DNA of 64,000 nt, from contig NC_018216.1 of assembly GCF_000219625.1 (NCBI RefSeq), positions 2,232,001 to 2,296,000 of the forward strand, in the 5' to 3' direction. Below are positions 43,714 through 55,974 of the stretch, one piece after another. Position 1 is the first letter of the stretch, and every line of letters begins with the position of its first letter. A model generated the notes under the pieces. That model saw nothing but the letters and a program-made list of their open reading frames with translations, made no database searches and had not been told where the DNA came from. The DNA comes from Zymoseptoria tritici IPO323 (lineage: Eukaryota > Ascomycota > Dothideomycetes > Mycosphaerellales > Mycosphaerellaceae). The position numbers and the translations under genes are program-made.

Positions 43714-44587
43714 TGTGATGGCGTCTGTTGTGGAGTGGAGTGTGGAGTGGAGTTTGTTCGAGCGCTGCTCTGGTGTGAAGGTGGGTGTTGTTGGAAGTTC
43801 GACGAAGAAGTGACCTGAGGAGTACAAAGAAGGACTTTCGAGGTACGAGGGAGTCGCGGTTCTTAAGTACGAGGAAGGAGACACCACAGGTCATGTGCAA
43901 GTACCCCGCACGCAGCCTCGTTTTCACTGTTGCGCTGATTACAAGCTCGAATTGAGTGCGGAGGAAGCACAAAGGCCGGCTTCTCATTGGAAGGACAGCT
44001 CTGGTACAAAGGTACATGGCACGCGACAGGGCAGCTCTGGCGCTCCAGGTAACACAGCCGAGCTGACATCCGAGAAGACACGCCACCTTTGCTGCAGAGT
44101 GCATCCTGATCGGGACATGCTTCTCCAGTGTGGATCCAGTGTGGAGCGTACTGAGTCTTCAACCGTGGGGTTCACTTGACAACAACACCGCTAGGTACAC
44201 GAAAAGGCGTGTAGTGTGGAATGCTGCTCAAGGGGCGCTGTCGACAAGTGGAGCCTTGGGTTCCGGCTACTGGAAGATCATCTGGGGAAGTTTTACGGGG
44301 TAAGTCCGGGGAAAATGCACGGACGAAAACCGCGCGTTGCTCCGCCACGAGCTCTGCGCATTTGCAATAACTACGAAGTGAATGGACAGTGATGGACCTG
44401 AGCTCAGTGATCGTCAAGCGTTTCAATTTGCAGAGGACGAGAGTATCAGCACAATCGCGGTGTATCTACAAGTGGTACGAACAGGCGCTGTCTCACGCTA
44501 TCGTCATACGCAAATGAGTCTCTGGCTCCGATGATACGATGCATACGTCTTGGCAACAGATCGATCCGAAGGAATGAGCAACAAGAT
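43714..44587. other. gene-free stretch
   Basis: 5' flank of the small membrane protein and 3' flank of the CoA ligase gene. Nothing recognised. Confidence 0.3.
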
Positions 44588-46559
44588 TCATAGCTTCGCC
44601 CGGCTGAAGTTCTTCGCAAACTCCGGAGTATCCCTCTTGACCCACTCCTTCAAGATCTTGCGTTGAATCTTGCCACTGGGTAATTTGGGCTACAACGAAC
44701 GGTCAACAAATCATGCATGGAGCATTTCGGAGGGCAAACCGCAAGACTCACGATTTCGTCGACAAATTTCACTCCACCCACTAGTGCCTTGTGCCTGGCC
44801 ACCCGTGGCCGGAACCAGTCCTGAATCTGCCTTGGTGTCGTCTTCTTCGCCTCCACACTGTCCGCCAACACGACATACGCGCATGGCCATTCCTCGTCTT
44901 GAATTGTGACACCCACGACCGCGGCATCGGCAATGATGGACGATTTGAGAAGCTGATCTTCCAGCTCGGCGGGAGCCACTTGCAGAGCGTTGACTTTGAT
45001 GAGCTGTGCGTTAAAGCGTTAGTGTGTTCTCGTGAGCTCTGTGGATCATTGCTCTCACCTCCTTCTTGCGATCCACAATCCAAACATAGCCTTCTTTATT
45101 GATAATCCCACGTCGCCTGTCTTCAGCCAGCCGCCATCCATGAGCGCCTCGCGTGTTGCTGTTTCGTTCTTCCAGTATCCAAGCATGACATTAGGTGCTT
45201 GAATGCACATTTCGCCTGGTGTATCGTAGCCGACTTCCTTGCCATCGTCGTCGATCAATTTGAGCTTGGTGTTGGGAAGCAGCTTTCCAATCGTTCCGGT
45301 ATCCTGCGGCTCCTCTTGAATGATCGATCCGCAGGTCACTTGATGGTATTCGTCAGCTTTTGCTTCCACCAACTTGTCCAATTAATCGCAACTCACCCTC
45401 CGTCATTCCCCAGCCTTGCTTCACATCGCACTTGAATCTCCTCGAGATCTCATTCTGCAAATCCTTGCCTAGCGGTGCACCACCACACAGCATCTCCCTC
45501 ACGCAGCTGATATCATAATTTTTCGTCTCCGGGCGCTTCGCCATCATCACCAGCACAGGCGGCGCGACCTGCAGCTCGGTGACTTTCGAATCTTGAATAC
45601 ACTTCATGAAATCCTCGAAGACGAATGCCTTCATGATGTGGATCGGCACGACGAATTTTGCGCACATCAGATTGGCGTACATTTGGCCGTAGGCGTGATA
45701 CAACGGTAGGAATCCAATCCAGCGACTACCACTGACTTTATCACCATTTTCGAAATTGAGCTTCGGCCAACGTACCCGGGCGGTTTGTGCCACATTGGCG
45801 ACTAAAGCGTGGTGGGAGATCATGACGCCTGTCGGGTTGTGTCAGTACGCTGAGCAACCGATCGAGGTTGGAACTCCTCCACATATAGCTCACCTTTCGG
45901 CAATCCTGTGGTCCCTGACGAGAAGTTGATCGTGGCAATGGTATTCGTCGACTCCTCTTCGCCCAACTCCGTCCAGCTGAATTTCTCCGCCTCATCCACG
46001 CTGCCCAACATATGTCTCCAATCCTTCACGCCGTTCAACTCTGGCAACAACTCTTCTCCTTCTGTGAACTGGAATATCCGATCCTTACTCAATCCCACTT
46101 TCGCCGCAGCCTGCAAGTCTCTCTCCACCAAGCTCGGATGCGCCAACAAGCACTTGACTTCCGTAAGCTTCATCTGGTGCACAATCTCTTCCACCGTGTA
46201 GATCGGATTTGCGGCGCTGAAGCATCGTGTTCCACCAACGATTCCGAGGTATGCAGCCGGTACGAGGACATGGTTGGGCGTGTGGATCATGCAGACATCG
46301 CCTTTCTTCAGACCGAGCTTGTCGAGGCCGATTATTACTCTTTTGATCCAGATGAGCATCTGTTGTGGAGACACATTGATCGAAGGGTCGGCAGCGTCTA
46401 TCCATATTGGTTCGGAGGAAACGGGTTCGTTCTTCGGGAAGAGGTAGCTGAGGACATTGCACTGTGTGACTGTAGGTCAGTAGGGCTGATTGAGGGTATC
46501 GCAAGGGATCGTGTTACCTTGGGTATGTCAATATCCGGGATATGCGAGCTAAAGATCAT
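44588..46559 (-). pseudogene. peroxisomal 4-coumarate-CoA ligase-like AMP-dependent ligase, one-base frameshift
   Basis: Six exons: 46559-46518, 46461-45894, 45828-45397, 45338-45059, 45003-44752 and 44689-44588. They would encode about 558 residues of an ANL-family acyl/aryl-CoA ligase. Landmarks: ATINFSSGTTGLPKG (A3 P-loop), [44 protein letters not shown], a hinge around IVDRKKELIKVN, and the catalytic-lysine region PKLPSGKIQRKIL. The protein ends AKL, a peroxisomal PTS1 signal. Exon 4 lacks one base right after the GD motif (about 45105-45109). The upstream frame then diverges while the downstream frame stays fully conserved. All splice sites are intact, so this is either a very recent inactivation or an assembly error. 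Confidence 0.8.
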
Positions 46560-47300
46560 GTTGTGGTCGTTCTTGTCCTGCCTGTGCCTAGCAATCTGTT
46601 CCCTTGGACCGCTGAAATGCAATGTATAGATATGAATAATAGAAGCAGAAGAAGAGATCAGACTTCCTACCTTGCATGTACAGATCTCCTACGCATGGAG
46701 GGAGCATAGCTCCGGTATAGATCCTCCGGCCATGCGGCCATTGACCTCGGCGAGTCACCCGCACGAGTCAACGACATGCGGTTGGTGGGATGCAAGCAGA
46801 GTCCTGGGAGCAAAGCCTCCGCTCGGGAAGAAGCATGGCAATTGCGGGCGCCCGTGAGGAGGAGAGTGGCTGAAGGTGAAGGAGGAATGGAAGCTGTGCA
46901 GTGCGAAACGTGGGGAAGAGCTTCGGTAAATGCGGCATATCTACATGGAAATACCTATTCCGACGTGATCGACTTCTGTCCTCTTATTACTTCGCTTCTG
47001 TCATTGTCTATTCCACGGATTCCGGTCGTGATCGAGGACAACGAACAAATAAGCCAGCAATACTCCGATCAAAAGGCCCAGCGCCGCGGGCGAAGACATC
47101 AACAGAATCAGACAGTCGTCGAAAGCAGCGGAGAGGCACAGTTGAACGAGAATCCAGTCAAGAGACCCGACCAGCCAGCTAATACTCATCTATGTCTAAA
47201 CAGCAACGACGATTCAAAGAACGCCTCGTGCTCCCTGCGGGTATTTCCGCTACATGCAGTCGCCTCTGCCCATCTCTTCTCGGTCTGTTCATGTACCCTG
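46560..47300. other. intergenic with one small membrane-type frame
   Basis: No firm gene. On the minus strand 47189-47001 a 62-residue frame ends with a strongly hydrophobic segment (ALGLLIGVLLAYLFVVLDHD). It could be the last exon of a small membrane protein or chance; I found no convincing splice partner. Confidence 0.25.
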
Positions 47301-48616
47301 TCACCTCCTTCCGAGCTGTCCCTTGGACTCTTCGATCAAGATCGTGTCCACGTTCTGCTTCACCCGCTCCTGCAGCAGCCGTGTCAGGAGCTGCATAGCC
47401 GAGTCCTGGAACTCTTCCCGAGGCCTCTCCTTGTGCCACGTGTGATGGCGGAAGAACCTGCCTTGGCAGTCGTTCAATAGTCTGTAAGGCCCTGGTCGTT
47501 CGTCCACGGCACCGGGCCAGGACATGGCATCATCGCAGGCGATGGGCTTCAAAGACATGCAACATTAGTACTCGTCGAAGATCAAAGCGCAGAGGCGAGC
47601 GATGGAGACTTACCACGATGTTGTCGCCTTGCGGGTTGAAGTCGTACCGGATGAACTCGGAGAAAGCGCGCTGCTCATGACTCCAGTTCTTCTTCCAGTG
47701 CCCACATCCTTTATACCGTTTCTCGGTCGGACACTCGCTCCAAGCCTGCAACATGTCGAATGTGAAGGGCAGATTCTGGACGAGCACGAAGCCCGTGTTT
47801 AGAACCTGGTTTCCTTTGCTGTCTTGGCTCAGAATCTGGTGCGTGTCCGGCCGCTCTTCGAGTGTGTCCCACGGCATAGCTATCGACGTTTGCGACGTAA
47901 TGTTCCAGCGATTGAAAAGCCATTCAAGAGGGACTTCCATCTGCGTAGCGGTAACGTCGGAATCGAGAGCGAGGACAAAGTCATAGTCCGGAAGTAGCGA
48001 GGCGAGAATATGAGGTAGGATCCACGTAACGTGGTAGCCGTCCATCTGCTGCGCATGGACGTATTTGTAGTCGTAGCCATGGATCTGGGCTGTCTTCGCT
48101 CAGCCATCACTCCGGACGCTCACGCATGCCATCCTGCCACTCACCATAAAGGTAATGATCCATGATTGCATTCGATACGAGGCCGCCTCCCTTAGACTAG
48201 TGTGTCGCCCATTCCATCGGTTTCTCTCCAAAAAGCTCATTCGTACCGTTTGGCATGCGGGTGTCGATATCGAGGACCAGAATGCGCTTTCCGAGGGGCT
48301 TGCTCCAGTACCGACTTTGCGGCATCTCGAAGATCTTCCCGGTCGGATCCGTGTATGCGGCGTGTATAGGTTGGACGATACCGGAGAAGAGCCTATGCAG
48401 GTCCGCATGCCCCAGCGTGGATCTGGCAGTAGAGCGTCAGCGCGAGTTGAAGGGCCTTCGGAAGAGGGCTAGGACAGACTGTGAACCACTCCGTTGCATA
48501 TTAGCAATGTCACGTAGCGAGTACTTTGCCTGGCCAAAGTTGTGCCATGCTACGTCCAGAAGTAGCACCGCCACGAGGCCCACCACTATGTCGAACAAGC
48601 GCGTTGAAGGAAACAT
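47301..48616 (-). pseudogene. GT34-like (GMA12/MNN10) galactosyl/mannosyltransferase with an in-frame TAG
   Basis: Four exons, 48616-48480, 48422-48145, 48089-47614 and 47546-47301, read as 378 codons. A type II signal anchor (LFDIVVGLVAVLLLDVAW) marks a Golgi glycosyltransferase. Family blocks: KRILVLDIDTR, VSNAIMDHYLYAQIHGYDYK, YDFVLALDSDVTATQMEVPLE (DSD metal-binding region), NQVLNTGFVLVQN, and the C-terminal FFRHHTWHKERPREEF. A single TAG at 48199-48197 interrupts it between EWATH and SKGGGLVSN. Everything around it is conserved and no intron removes it. A TGA upstream is explained by the first intron (donor GTCTGT). Either the gene is newly dead, the TAG is read through, or the base is wrong. 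Confidence 0.72.
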
Positions 48617-49301
48617 TGCTGCTACACAACTCGAGCAGACAGGATTGAAGAGTAGAAGGAGAGAGTGTGCTGGTCGTCATGAAAGAGATAAGTCGCCGTA
48701 GATGCGAGCCTGGGAGAAGCATATTGGAGGACAATTCGAGGTGTCTGTGACGAGACATGGTCTGGAGCTCGAGCGGTGAGGTCGTTTCGCCGCGTGTGCT
48801 GTGTGTCCGTTTGCGCAATGATCCGGTAAAGACAGGTATAACCCGGTCAATGATGAGTGAGAAATCCCCTGCTTTGAACGACTCGCCCAATAGAAAGCAC
48901 GCTTTCGATCTGGTGCTACAGGGAAGACGACCTGGGATCCTGTAGCATTAGCTCTGACATCCACCTGCGGTCTTTCGGCGGTGGAGGGAAAAACGAACGA
49001 GCTCTAGAGCATCCTCGACAGAGCAACCGCGGTATGCGGCTTGTAGCGATGTTAATTCTTCACCGACAAGCCGACGACGCCACGACGTGTGTTGGCAAGC
49101 TTTTCGCCTGCATACTTCGCGTTCTATACGCAGGGATTAGAGTTTCGTCCTATTAGCGGAACCACGTTTCGAGCCGGGCATCGAGTGTTCGAGATATCGC
49201 AATCGCTGGCGTCGCCGTTTCAGATATCTTCACGTTCTTTGGGCAGAGTGAGATGGCGAGTCGTTTGAGGTGACCAGGCATATCCGGAGAGCTCGAGACT
49301 C
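48617..49301. other. gene-free stretch
   Basis: Upstream flank of the GT34-like gene. No gene or RNA recognised. Confidence 0.3.
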
Positions 49302-49923
49302 CTACTTCGACCACAACTCCTGCTGTTCACACCGGCCGAAGAGAGCCAAGTTTTCTCGCTCGCACGATTTGTCAAATCGGATGTGCGATCTCCATGGCGC
49401 GTTGTGAATGCGCGGCGCATCAGGATATTCGAGCTGTGTATCGTGGAGTCTTGTGAAGCTGGGTATGGGCCCGAACACATCAGCCTCTCTTGTCATATCC
49501 TGCAAGAGGGCCAGCTTCAACATCAAGCGATGTATGCCCAGCAGCTATACTCACAGCTCGATGCCTTCTTTGCCTACTCTCGGGTTCGCTCGCCAGCCTC
49601 GTGCGGCAGCACTCGGCCATCTTCGTCCTCAAGGCGGGTATCGCACGATGTGGGGAAGGTCGGCCACAGGCAAGCGGACGGGCAGAAAGTGAAACCACGG
49701 ACGAACAGTTGTCGTGCAATTCGCGGAGCACCGCCTGCTTCAGAGCCACCGAATGGCAGTGCAGGATTTGATAGTACCGCCCTGAGCCCGGATTAACCTC
49801 GAGACCAGCACATCTCATCCGCTCGAGTATGTCAGTTGCTGAATGTTGCTGATGGAGAATGTCGAGGGCGATTGAGGCGTGGGACAGGACGAAACCCGCG
49901 GCGGCAGCGTGGAAGGATTTCAA
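49302..49923 (-). CDS. possible gene fragment, uncharacterised
   Basis: Two frames join across a standard intron: donor GTGAGT at 49554, acceptor TTGCAG at 49500, phase 0. The first contains LDILHQQHSATDILERMRC and YYQILHCHSVALKQAVLREL; the second contains FGPIPSFTRLHDTQLEYPD and ENLALFGRCEQQELW. The frame has no upstream ATG in a sensible position, so either a first exon is missed or this is a fragment. Family not recognised. Confidence 0.3.
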
Positions 49924-50075
49924 CGCCGTCGTAGATCCTCTCCAAGGCAGAGCTCCTTCATGTCTTGCAGGATCGGCGGTGGATGGTCAATTCGATGTTT
50001 AGTGCTATTTATGCTGGCAGCTAGTTCAGAAGTCGTCACCGACAAATTGACAAGAGGCATTAGTTCTCAGTCGCC

Positions 50076-53000
50076 TCAATGGAACGTCAAACCTATCTTG
50101 CCCATGTCGCAGTAATAGCTAACACGGAGACTGGGTGGTCTCTCGTAAGTATATAGGTCTTCTGGAACAACATTGCCGCAGCTGCCGCAATTATTGCCTA
50201 TGAGTTGTGTTAGCAAGTAATGTTCACCACATAAGCAGTGTGACAGCTTACGATCATCACGAAGGTCTGTGCATCCACCTAGAACGTGTGGTCAGCCTGT
50301 TGAAGTCTGGCAGCGATCTGTGTTGGCCAACTTACCTGCTCCAGGACCTGAGCAGTAGCTTGGCTTTTCAGGTGGGCATTTGTAGCAATTGCCGAGAAGG
50401 CACCTGGAGTCGTCTCGACACTTGAATCCGCTGAAGGCAGAGACCATGGTCAGCCAACGCGCCGGCGAAGAATGGGGAACAGCAGATGAGGGGGTAACGT
50501 ACCAGGTCCCGCAGTTGTCGTGCTCGTAGTCAAGCTTAGCGCAGTAATTGCTGTCGCCCGCTCTACAGTTGCTCTCGGGAGCAGGGCATTGGCATTGACC
50601 ATTTGAGCACGTACCGCCATCACCGCAGGTATTGCCGCCTGCATGAATCGTCAGCATCTCCTTTGATAGAGCAAGGCTGCACACAGTGTCAAGCTGATCA
50701 GATGGCACTCACAAGAGCCACAACTGTCGTTGGAGGACCTTAGGTCTCGACAGCCTATATTAGGACAAAAGGTCGTCAAACCCGGTGTGCAGTATTGATC
50801 GCAGGATCCTCCCAGGCAGATTAGACCACCTGTACACGCATTTCCACCTCAGGGTAATTTAATCGTCAGCACATCGTAAAAGATAAACAAAGCAGTCGGA
50901 GTGATCGTACATTTACCTGCAAAGCAACGCGTATAAGGTCAGCGGATGTTGTAGACAGTGTGGAATGGACGAAGGCCCGGCGTCCAAGACAGTCTCGGAC
51001 ACTGGAGGCCTTCTGCACTTCAGTTACTTACCACAGTTCTTGTTGTCAGTCTGGAGACTAGAGCAGGTCCGCTTCGGGGAAGCACCGCAGAGAGTGTCGC
51101 CGGCGGTAGGACACCCACAAATGCCGTTGCTACACTCCCCTTCGCCACAATCATTGTAGCAAGCGCCGCAGTGGCGTCCTACATGACGGTTAGCAATGTT
51201 TGCTGCAGCTTCCTGGACGCGGCTTATTACCATCTGTTTTCACGTCTTTGCATCTACTCTCGCAATTCCCGAAGATACAAATGTCGATTCCGCAGTTCTT
51301 AAGGCCGCCGCCGCAAGCCAACGGATCGAAATCAGGCAAGGGATCGAAAGGCGTCGTCGTCGGAGGCTGCGTGGTGGGCGCGGAGGGGACTGACGCTGCA
51401 GCTGTCGAAGACGTCGTGCTTGATTCCTCGGTTGTTGCTGTGGACTCGGGCTCGCCCGTGCTGCTGGACGTCGTCAAGGAAGAAGTGCTACCGCTGTCTT
51501 GATTCACATTGCCGGTCGTTGTCAGGGACGAGATGACACCGCTGTCTTGAGTCGCGCTACTGGTCGTTACAGAGCCGGTCCATGACGGAACGACGTCACC
51601 AGCATTCTGCGACATGGTTGTTGTCGTCTCTACATTCTCGATGGTGCTAGTGCTACTCGAGGACGTCGATGCACTACTTTGAGCATTCGTGGTGGTGGTG
51701 ACTGACGCCGCAGAGGTCGTGCTTGTAGATGCTCCAGAGGTAGCGGAAGAGGGCGAAGCAGCTCCCACAGCGTCCGCGGAGGTCGTGGAGGAGCTGGAAC
51801 CGGTGGCAGTGAGGACCGCAGAGGGGGACGAAGAAGACCTCGCAGCGGCAGTGGTGCTGGTGGATGATGATACATTGGATGTGCTGGCTCCGTTGGAAGT
51901 CGTCGTCTGCTGAGAAGGACTCGTAATAGAGGTAGCGGTCGATGCCGAAGTCTCGCGAAACGCTGGGCGTGCTTGAAATGCAGAAAAGCCTGTGCCTTCT
52001 CCCACGCCCAATTCGCCATTCGGACCCAGCACAAGACCTTTGAGGCCGTTGCAGCTGCAGCTGAACACATCGACACCAAGCTGTCGGGTGACCTCGCAAA
52101 CGCATGCTGCAGCGTTGCTTGATGCTATCGTCTGCAACGAGGAGAAGAAAATTTGTGACACGCTTGGGTTCGCTCTCTTTCGACTGAATGTGGTTTGCAC
52201 ATTCGCGATCAAGCCACTGCCCTCATCGACCAAGCGATTTGAGGAATCCATCTTCAAGCTCGAGGCGACATTTTGTGGGTTGAAAGTGAACTCTCGCGGG
52301 GAGCTTTGACCGGAGATTGCGCCAGAGCCAATGTCGACGCCGTTATTGCTGAATGCGTTGAGAGTGAAGGAACGCCCAGAGGATGGCACGTTCTCGACGG
52401 GATTGGACGAGGAAATAGGAGAAGGCGTCGACACAACGCTCGTTGTGGTCGTACTGGTTGAGCTGCTAGTTCTTGTGACAGCAGCAGCAGGGTCAGGCCC
52501 AGGACACTGGCTAGAACAAAACCCGACACAGCAATCGTCCCCCGATTCGCAACTGCTTCCCGCGCCTAAGCAGCCAGAACAAGACCCATCTCGACACTTG
52601 AATCCGCCGCAACAATCGAGGTCAGATTGACACTGGCCGCTGTCGGTGCGGCAAGTTGCGGTAGTTGCAGTGGAAAGTGTAGTTGACGTCGTCGTCAGCG
52701 CGGAGGTTGTCGAAGTAGTTCGGGGCGTTGACGATACAGTGGTCGTCCGCACCGTGGTTCGAGTGGAGGTCGAGGTAACAGTCGTCGGAATCGCCCGCGT
52801 TGTAGACGAAGCAGTCGTTGACCGGGTCGTGGTGCGAGCAGTTGTCCTCGAAGTCGTCGTGGGACATGTAGTAGTTGTGCTTGTGCTACGTCTCGCGGTC
52901 GTCGTGGTGACCGCCTTGGATGGAGCGGGCTGACATATAACGGAGTCCGTCCATGCACACTTTCTCTTGTTCTTCTGTGCCCGACTGCTCTTGAGGTAGC

Positions 53001-53274
53001 AGTTCTTGGAGCTACGGTCGTAGGAGGCAAACTCGCACTTCTTGTTCCAGGCGCATGCTTTCATGCATGTATTCAAGTCCGGCGCGTGGAGTAATTGGAA
53101 GTCGTACTGCGGAAAGTCGGTCTTGCAGACTTGAACACAGCGCCGACCAGCGATCTGAGTCTGACGATTGTTGTAGCATTGTACTGCTTGTCTGTCTTCG
53201 GAATGAGGTGGGCTCGCAAAGACACTTGAGATCAAGGACCCCAGGGTCCACAAGGAGAATAGTGGCGTCCTCAT
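50076..53274 (-). CDS. large secreted cysteine-repeat protein with PAN-like domain and Ser/Thr stalk
   Basis: Seven exons, 53274-51231, 51178-51032, 50847-50713, 50638-50503, 50430-50336, 50278-50252 and 50197-50076, encode 901 residues. A signal peptide (MRTPLFSLWTLGSLISSVFA) leads to a PAN/Apple-like domain (about 30-125; CVQVCKTDF, TCMKACAWNKKCEFASYD). Then come Thr/Ser-rich stalks, a cysteine module (DLDCCGGFKCRDGSC, CCVGFCSSQCPG), a globular stretch around residues 320-430 and a further Ser/Thr stalk. From residue 650 a series of cysteine repeats follows, each about 35-45 residues: NCGIDICIFGNCESRC, CGACYNDCGEGECSNGICGC, CTGGLICLGGSCDQYC, CGDGGTCSNGQCQC, FKCRDDSRCLLGNCYKC. Introns fall between repeats mostly in phase 1, a pattern suited to module duplication. 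No GPI or membrane anchor is evident. A cell-wall or adhesion role is inference. Confidence 0.72.
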
Positions 53275-54418
53275 GGCTGGTCGTTCTCAAACAGAGGACA
53301 GTCGGCGCACCAGTTCGTGTCAAAGTGTCGAATCAGAGTGCGTATGATCGTAGAGAAGGAGACTTCTCGCGCTGGGGTGCGAAACAGCAGCATTATCACG
53401 ACACAGGGAGCGCCACGCCGACTGCGATCAAGCGAGGACCTAGGCTCAAAATTCGAACTTTTGCTTCCGTAGCGCTGTTGCAGCAATCTACAAACTCACG
53501 GTTTTTAGCTCTGCTGTCCAGCTGCAGGACGGGTTATAGGCCGTCTCCTCAACTTCTCAAGCGCGGAGAAAGGTGGCGTGATTCTTCAAATCTTAAGCTC
53601 AGCTTCGCATCAGACAGGCTCCGGAAAATGCCATGGTTGCGAGTCGCCGTGGCAAGCTCTACGCGTTCTGGCTGAGTCTTTCGCGAACAATGCGTCCTTT
53701 CCTCACCTTGACCTACATCGATTCGTATGTAAATCCGCCTTCTGTCAGCTCCATGCTCAACACTGCGACGCGCCAGGAGCAATGGAAAAGGCGGACATGT
53801 GGCTTCTTGGGCCGTGACCCTGAACTGTGGCTGGCTGAGAAGGTCTTGCCGCCAGCTGAACTTCATCTCCTTCCCCATTAGGGCAGTGGATGAATGTTCT
53901 AGCCAGCGATGGAACGAGCTGATGTGGTGGTTTAGCGCGAGCCGGAGCTATATCCTGCATGCCGCCACCACTGAGGAGTGCAGAGGCTTGTGCCAAGGCT
54001 ATGGCTGCTCAGGGCTTGCTCAGCTGAGAGCAGACCTTGGATAGCGATTCTTCCGTCGCAGCTGCAAATGCGGCGGCGTGCCGCGGCATTCATGGCAGGT
54101 CGAGAGCGGTGAGTCGTAATAATAAGCCTCGCGACAGTCTGAATACCGATGTCGCAGAATGTCAGAGTACGTGTAGTCGATGAACACGGCGCGGTGATGT
54201 CGAGGGGAGGAAGCTTACCCGCTCCAGGATCAACTCCAGTCATTTTGCACAAGTCACGTGATGGAAAGGAGGAGCGATCGGCTGGGTCGGTTAAAGCAGT
54301 TGACTCAGTCCGGTCGACTCCACCTTCTTACAACGACCCAGGATCAAGTGGTATCACCCAACATGCTACAACGAACGGACTGTATCAGAGTCTATCGGCG
54401 AACGAAGCCACTCACACA
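53275..54418. other. gene-free stretch, likely divergent promoters
   Basis: About 1.1 kb between the starts of the cysteine-repeat protein (minus) and the SDR (plus). No gene supported. Confidence 0.3.
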
Positions 54419-55326
54419 ATGTCCGACATCAACATCAACGGCTTCTTCTCAGTCGAGGGCAAAGTAGCACTCATCACGGGAGGTCAGTTCGTCAAGCTCG
54501 TAGCCAGTCTACAACTCCACACGCTAATGTTACCTCAGGATCGAGAGGACTCGGCCTACACACAGCCACTGCGCTCCTCCTCGCCGGCGCCAAGACACTC
54601 TTCATTAGCGCGCGCAAGGCCGGCGGTGAGCAAGGCATCGACCAGGCCGTTCGCCGTCTCAATGAACTCGCCCGCAGCAAGAATCTTCCCGGACAAGCCA
54701 TTGGGATTCCAGCGAATGTAGCCCAAGAAGAAGACATCAAACGTCTTGTCACAGAAGTTCAGAAGCATTCTCCCGTCCTCGACATTTTGATTGCCAATGC
54801 CGGAGCGACGTGGGGAGGACCATTCGAGCCGACACCAGACTGGTCAAGCCAGAAGGTGTTGGACTTGAATGTTCGCGGCGTCTTCAATCTGGCGAGATTG
54901 TTCTGTCCTATGCTAGTCGCTGCTGGCCAGCCATCGGACCCGTCGAGAATTATCATCGTCTCCTCCGTTGCCGGTACGAATGTCGCCCACGTCGGCGACA
55001 ACGGAACGATCATGTACTCCGCCTCCAAAGCCGCAGCGCATCATCTCGCGAGGAACCTAGCGATGGAACTCGGACCGAGAAATATCACCGTCAACACTGT
55101 CGCTCCTGGATTCTTCCCTTCCAAGCTGGCAAATGGTCTCATCGAGAATCTAGGAGGCGTGGACGAGTTGAGCCGGGCGAATCCCAGGCAGAGACTGGGC
55201 GAGCCGAACGACATTGCAGGAGTGATGCTGTTCCTATGCTCGAAGGCGAGTTCGTACGTCAACGGCGAGGATATCGCGGTGGATGGCGGTGCGAGATGGG
55301 CGGCGGGGAGATTATCGAAAATATGA
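54419..55326 (+). CDS. short-chain dehydrogenase/reductase, 3-oxoacyl reductase-like
   Basis: Two exons, 54419-54482 and 54539-55326, encode 283 residues. The intron splits the cofactor motif; joined it reads LITGGSRGLGLHTA. Other SDR marks are NAGATWGG (residues 110-117), the catalytic Ser in IIIVSSVAG, YSASKAAAHHLARNLA with the active-site Tyr/Lys, and PGFFPS, then DIAVDGG near the C-terminus. The family reduces keto groups with NAD(P)H. The sequence resembles the fungal RHTO/gluconate-type oxidoreductases. It is a different subfamily from the SDR at 13442. Cytosolic by absence of targeting signals. Confidence 0.82.
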
Positions 55327-55974
55327 GAGAAGTGTCAGGGTATAGGCGATCGACTGTTCCCGATTGCGTGCGTCATTTGGTTTGTTTCCTTTGCATTTCC
55401 TCCTACTGTTCGTTGACGAGTCGCTTGTTGCTCTCACCTCTCCATCGGAGGCTGAATCCTTGGCTCCCTTCTAATTCTCAACGTCCCAATCGTCCCGGGG
55501 CATTCCGACAGTTCAAAGTCTCCGCCATCCCATTCCATGTAAGAATTAAGTGTCTTGCAGGCAACTCTCCCTACCTTATGGGCACATTGACTTGACGATC
55601 TGGCGTGAGCTTAAACTTGTTGCTTGTCCAGCGGAACCTTCTGGACATGATTGGACGGGGCTGATTTTGATGGGTCTCACAATCGATAACCTAGACCTTG
55701 CAATGACAGCGGTATGCCTGTTGGGCAACAGTTTCTGACCTTCTCTGTTTTCTAAGCACAGCGTGCTCTGAACGCTCGGCAGTCATCGGAATGCAGCAAG
55801 GGTCCAACGCGACGTCAGCCTACAGGAAAGATACCTTAGAGTCAGTCGTATAGCTTGGTAGCTCTGCGCTCTTAGAAGTAAGCTTACCTTGCAAAGGCAA
55901 CCCTTTCACCACGTATTCTTCTTGCTGCACTGCAATTCAATCTACACACTTACCACCATCAATCCCATTTCACA
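55327..55974. other. intergenic, 650 bp
   Basis: 3' flank of the SDR and promoter of the EthD-like gene. No gene recognised. Confidence 0.3.

Noticed and set aside
48435..48450. In-frame TGA in the N-terminal part of the GT34-like gene
   Set aside because: It lies inside a good intron (donor GTCTGT, branch CTGAC, acceptor CCAG) whose removal keeps frame.
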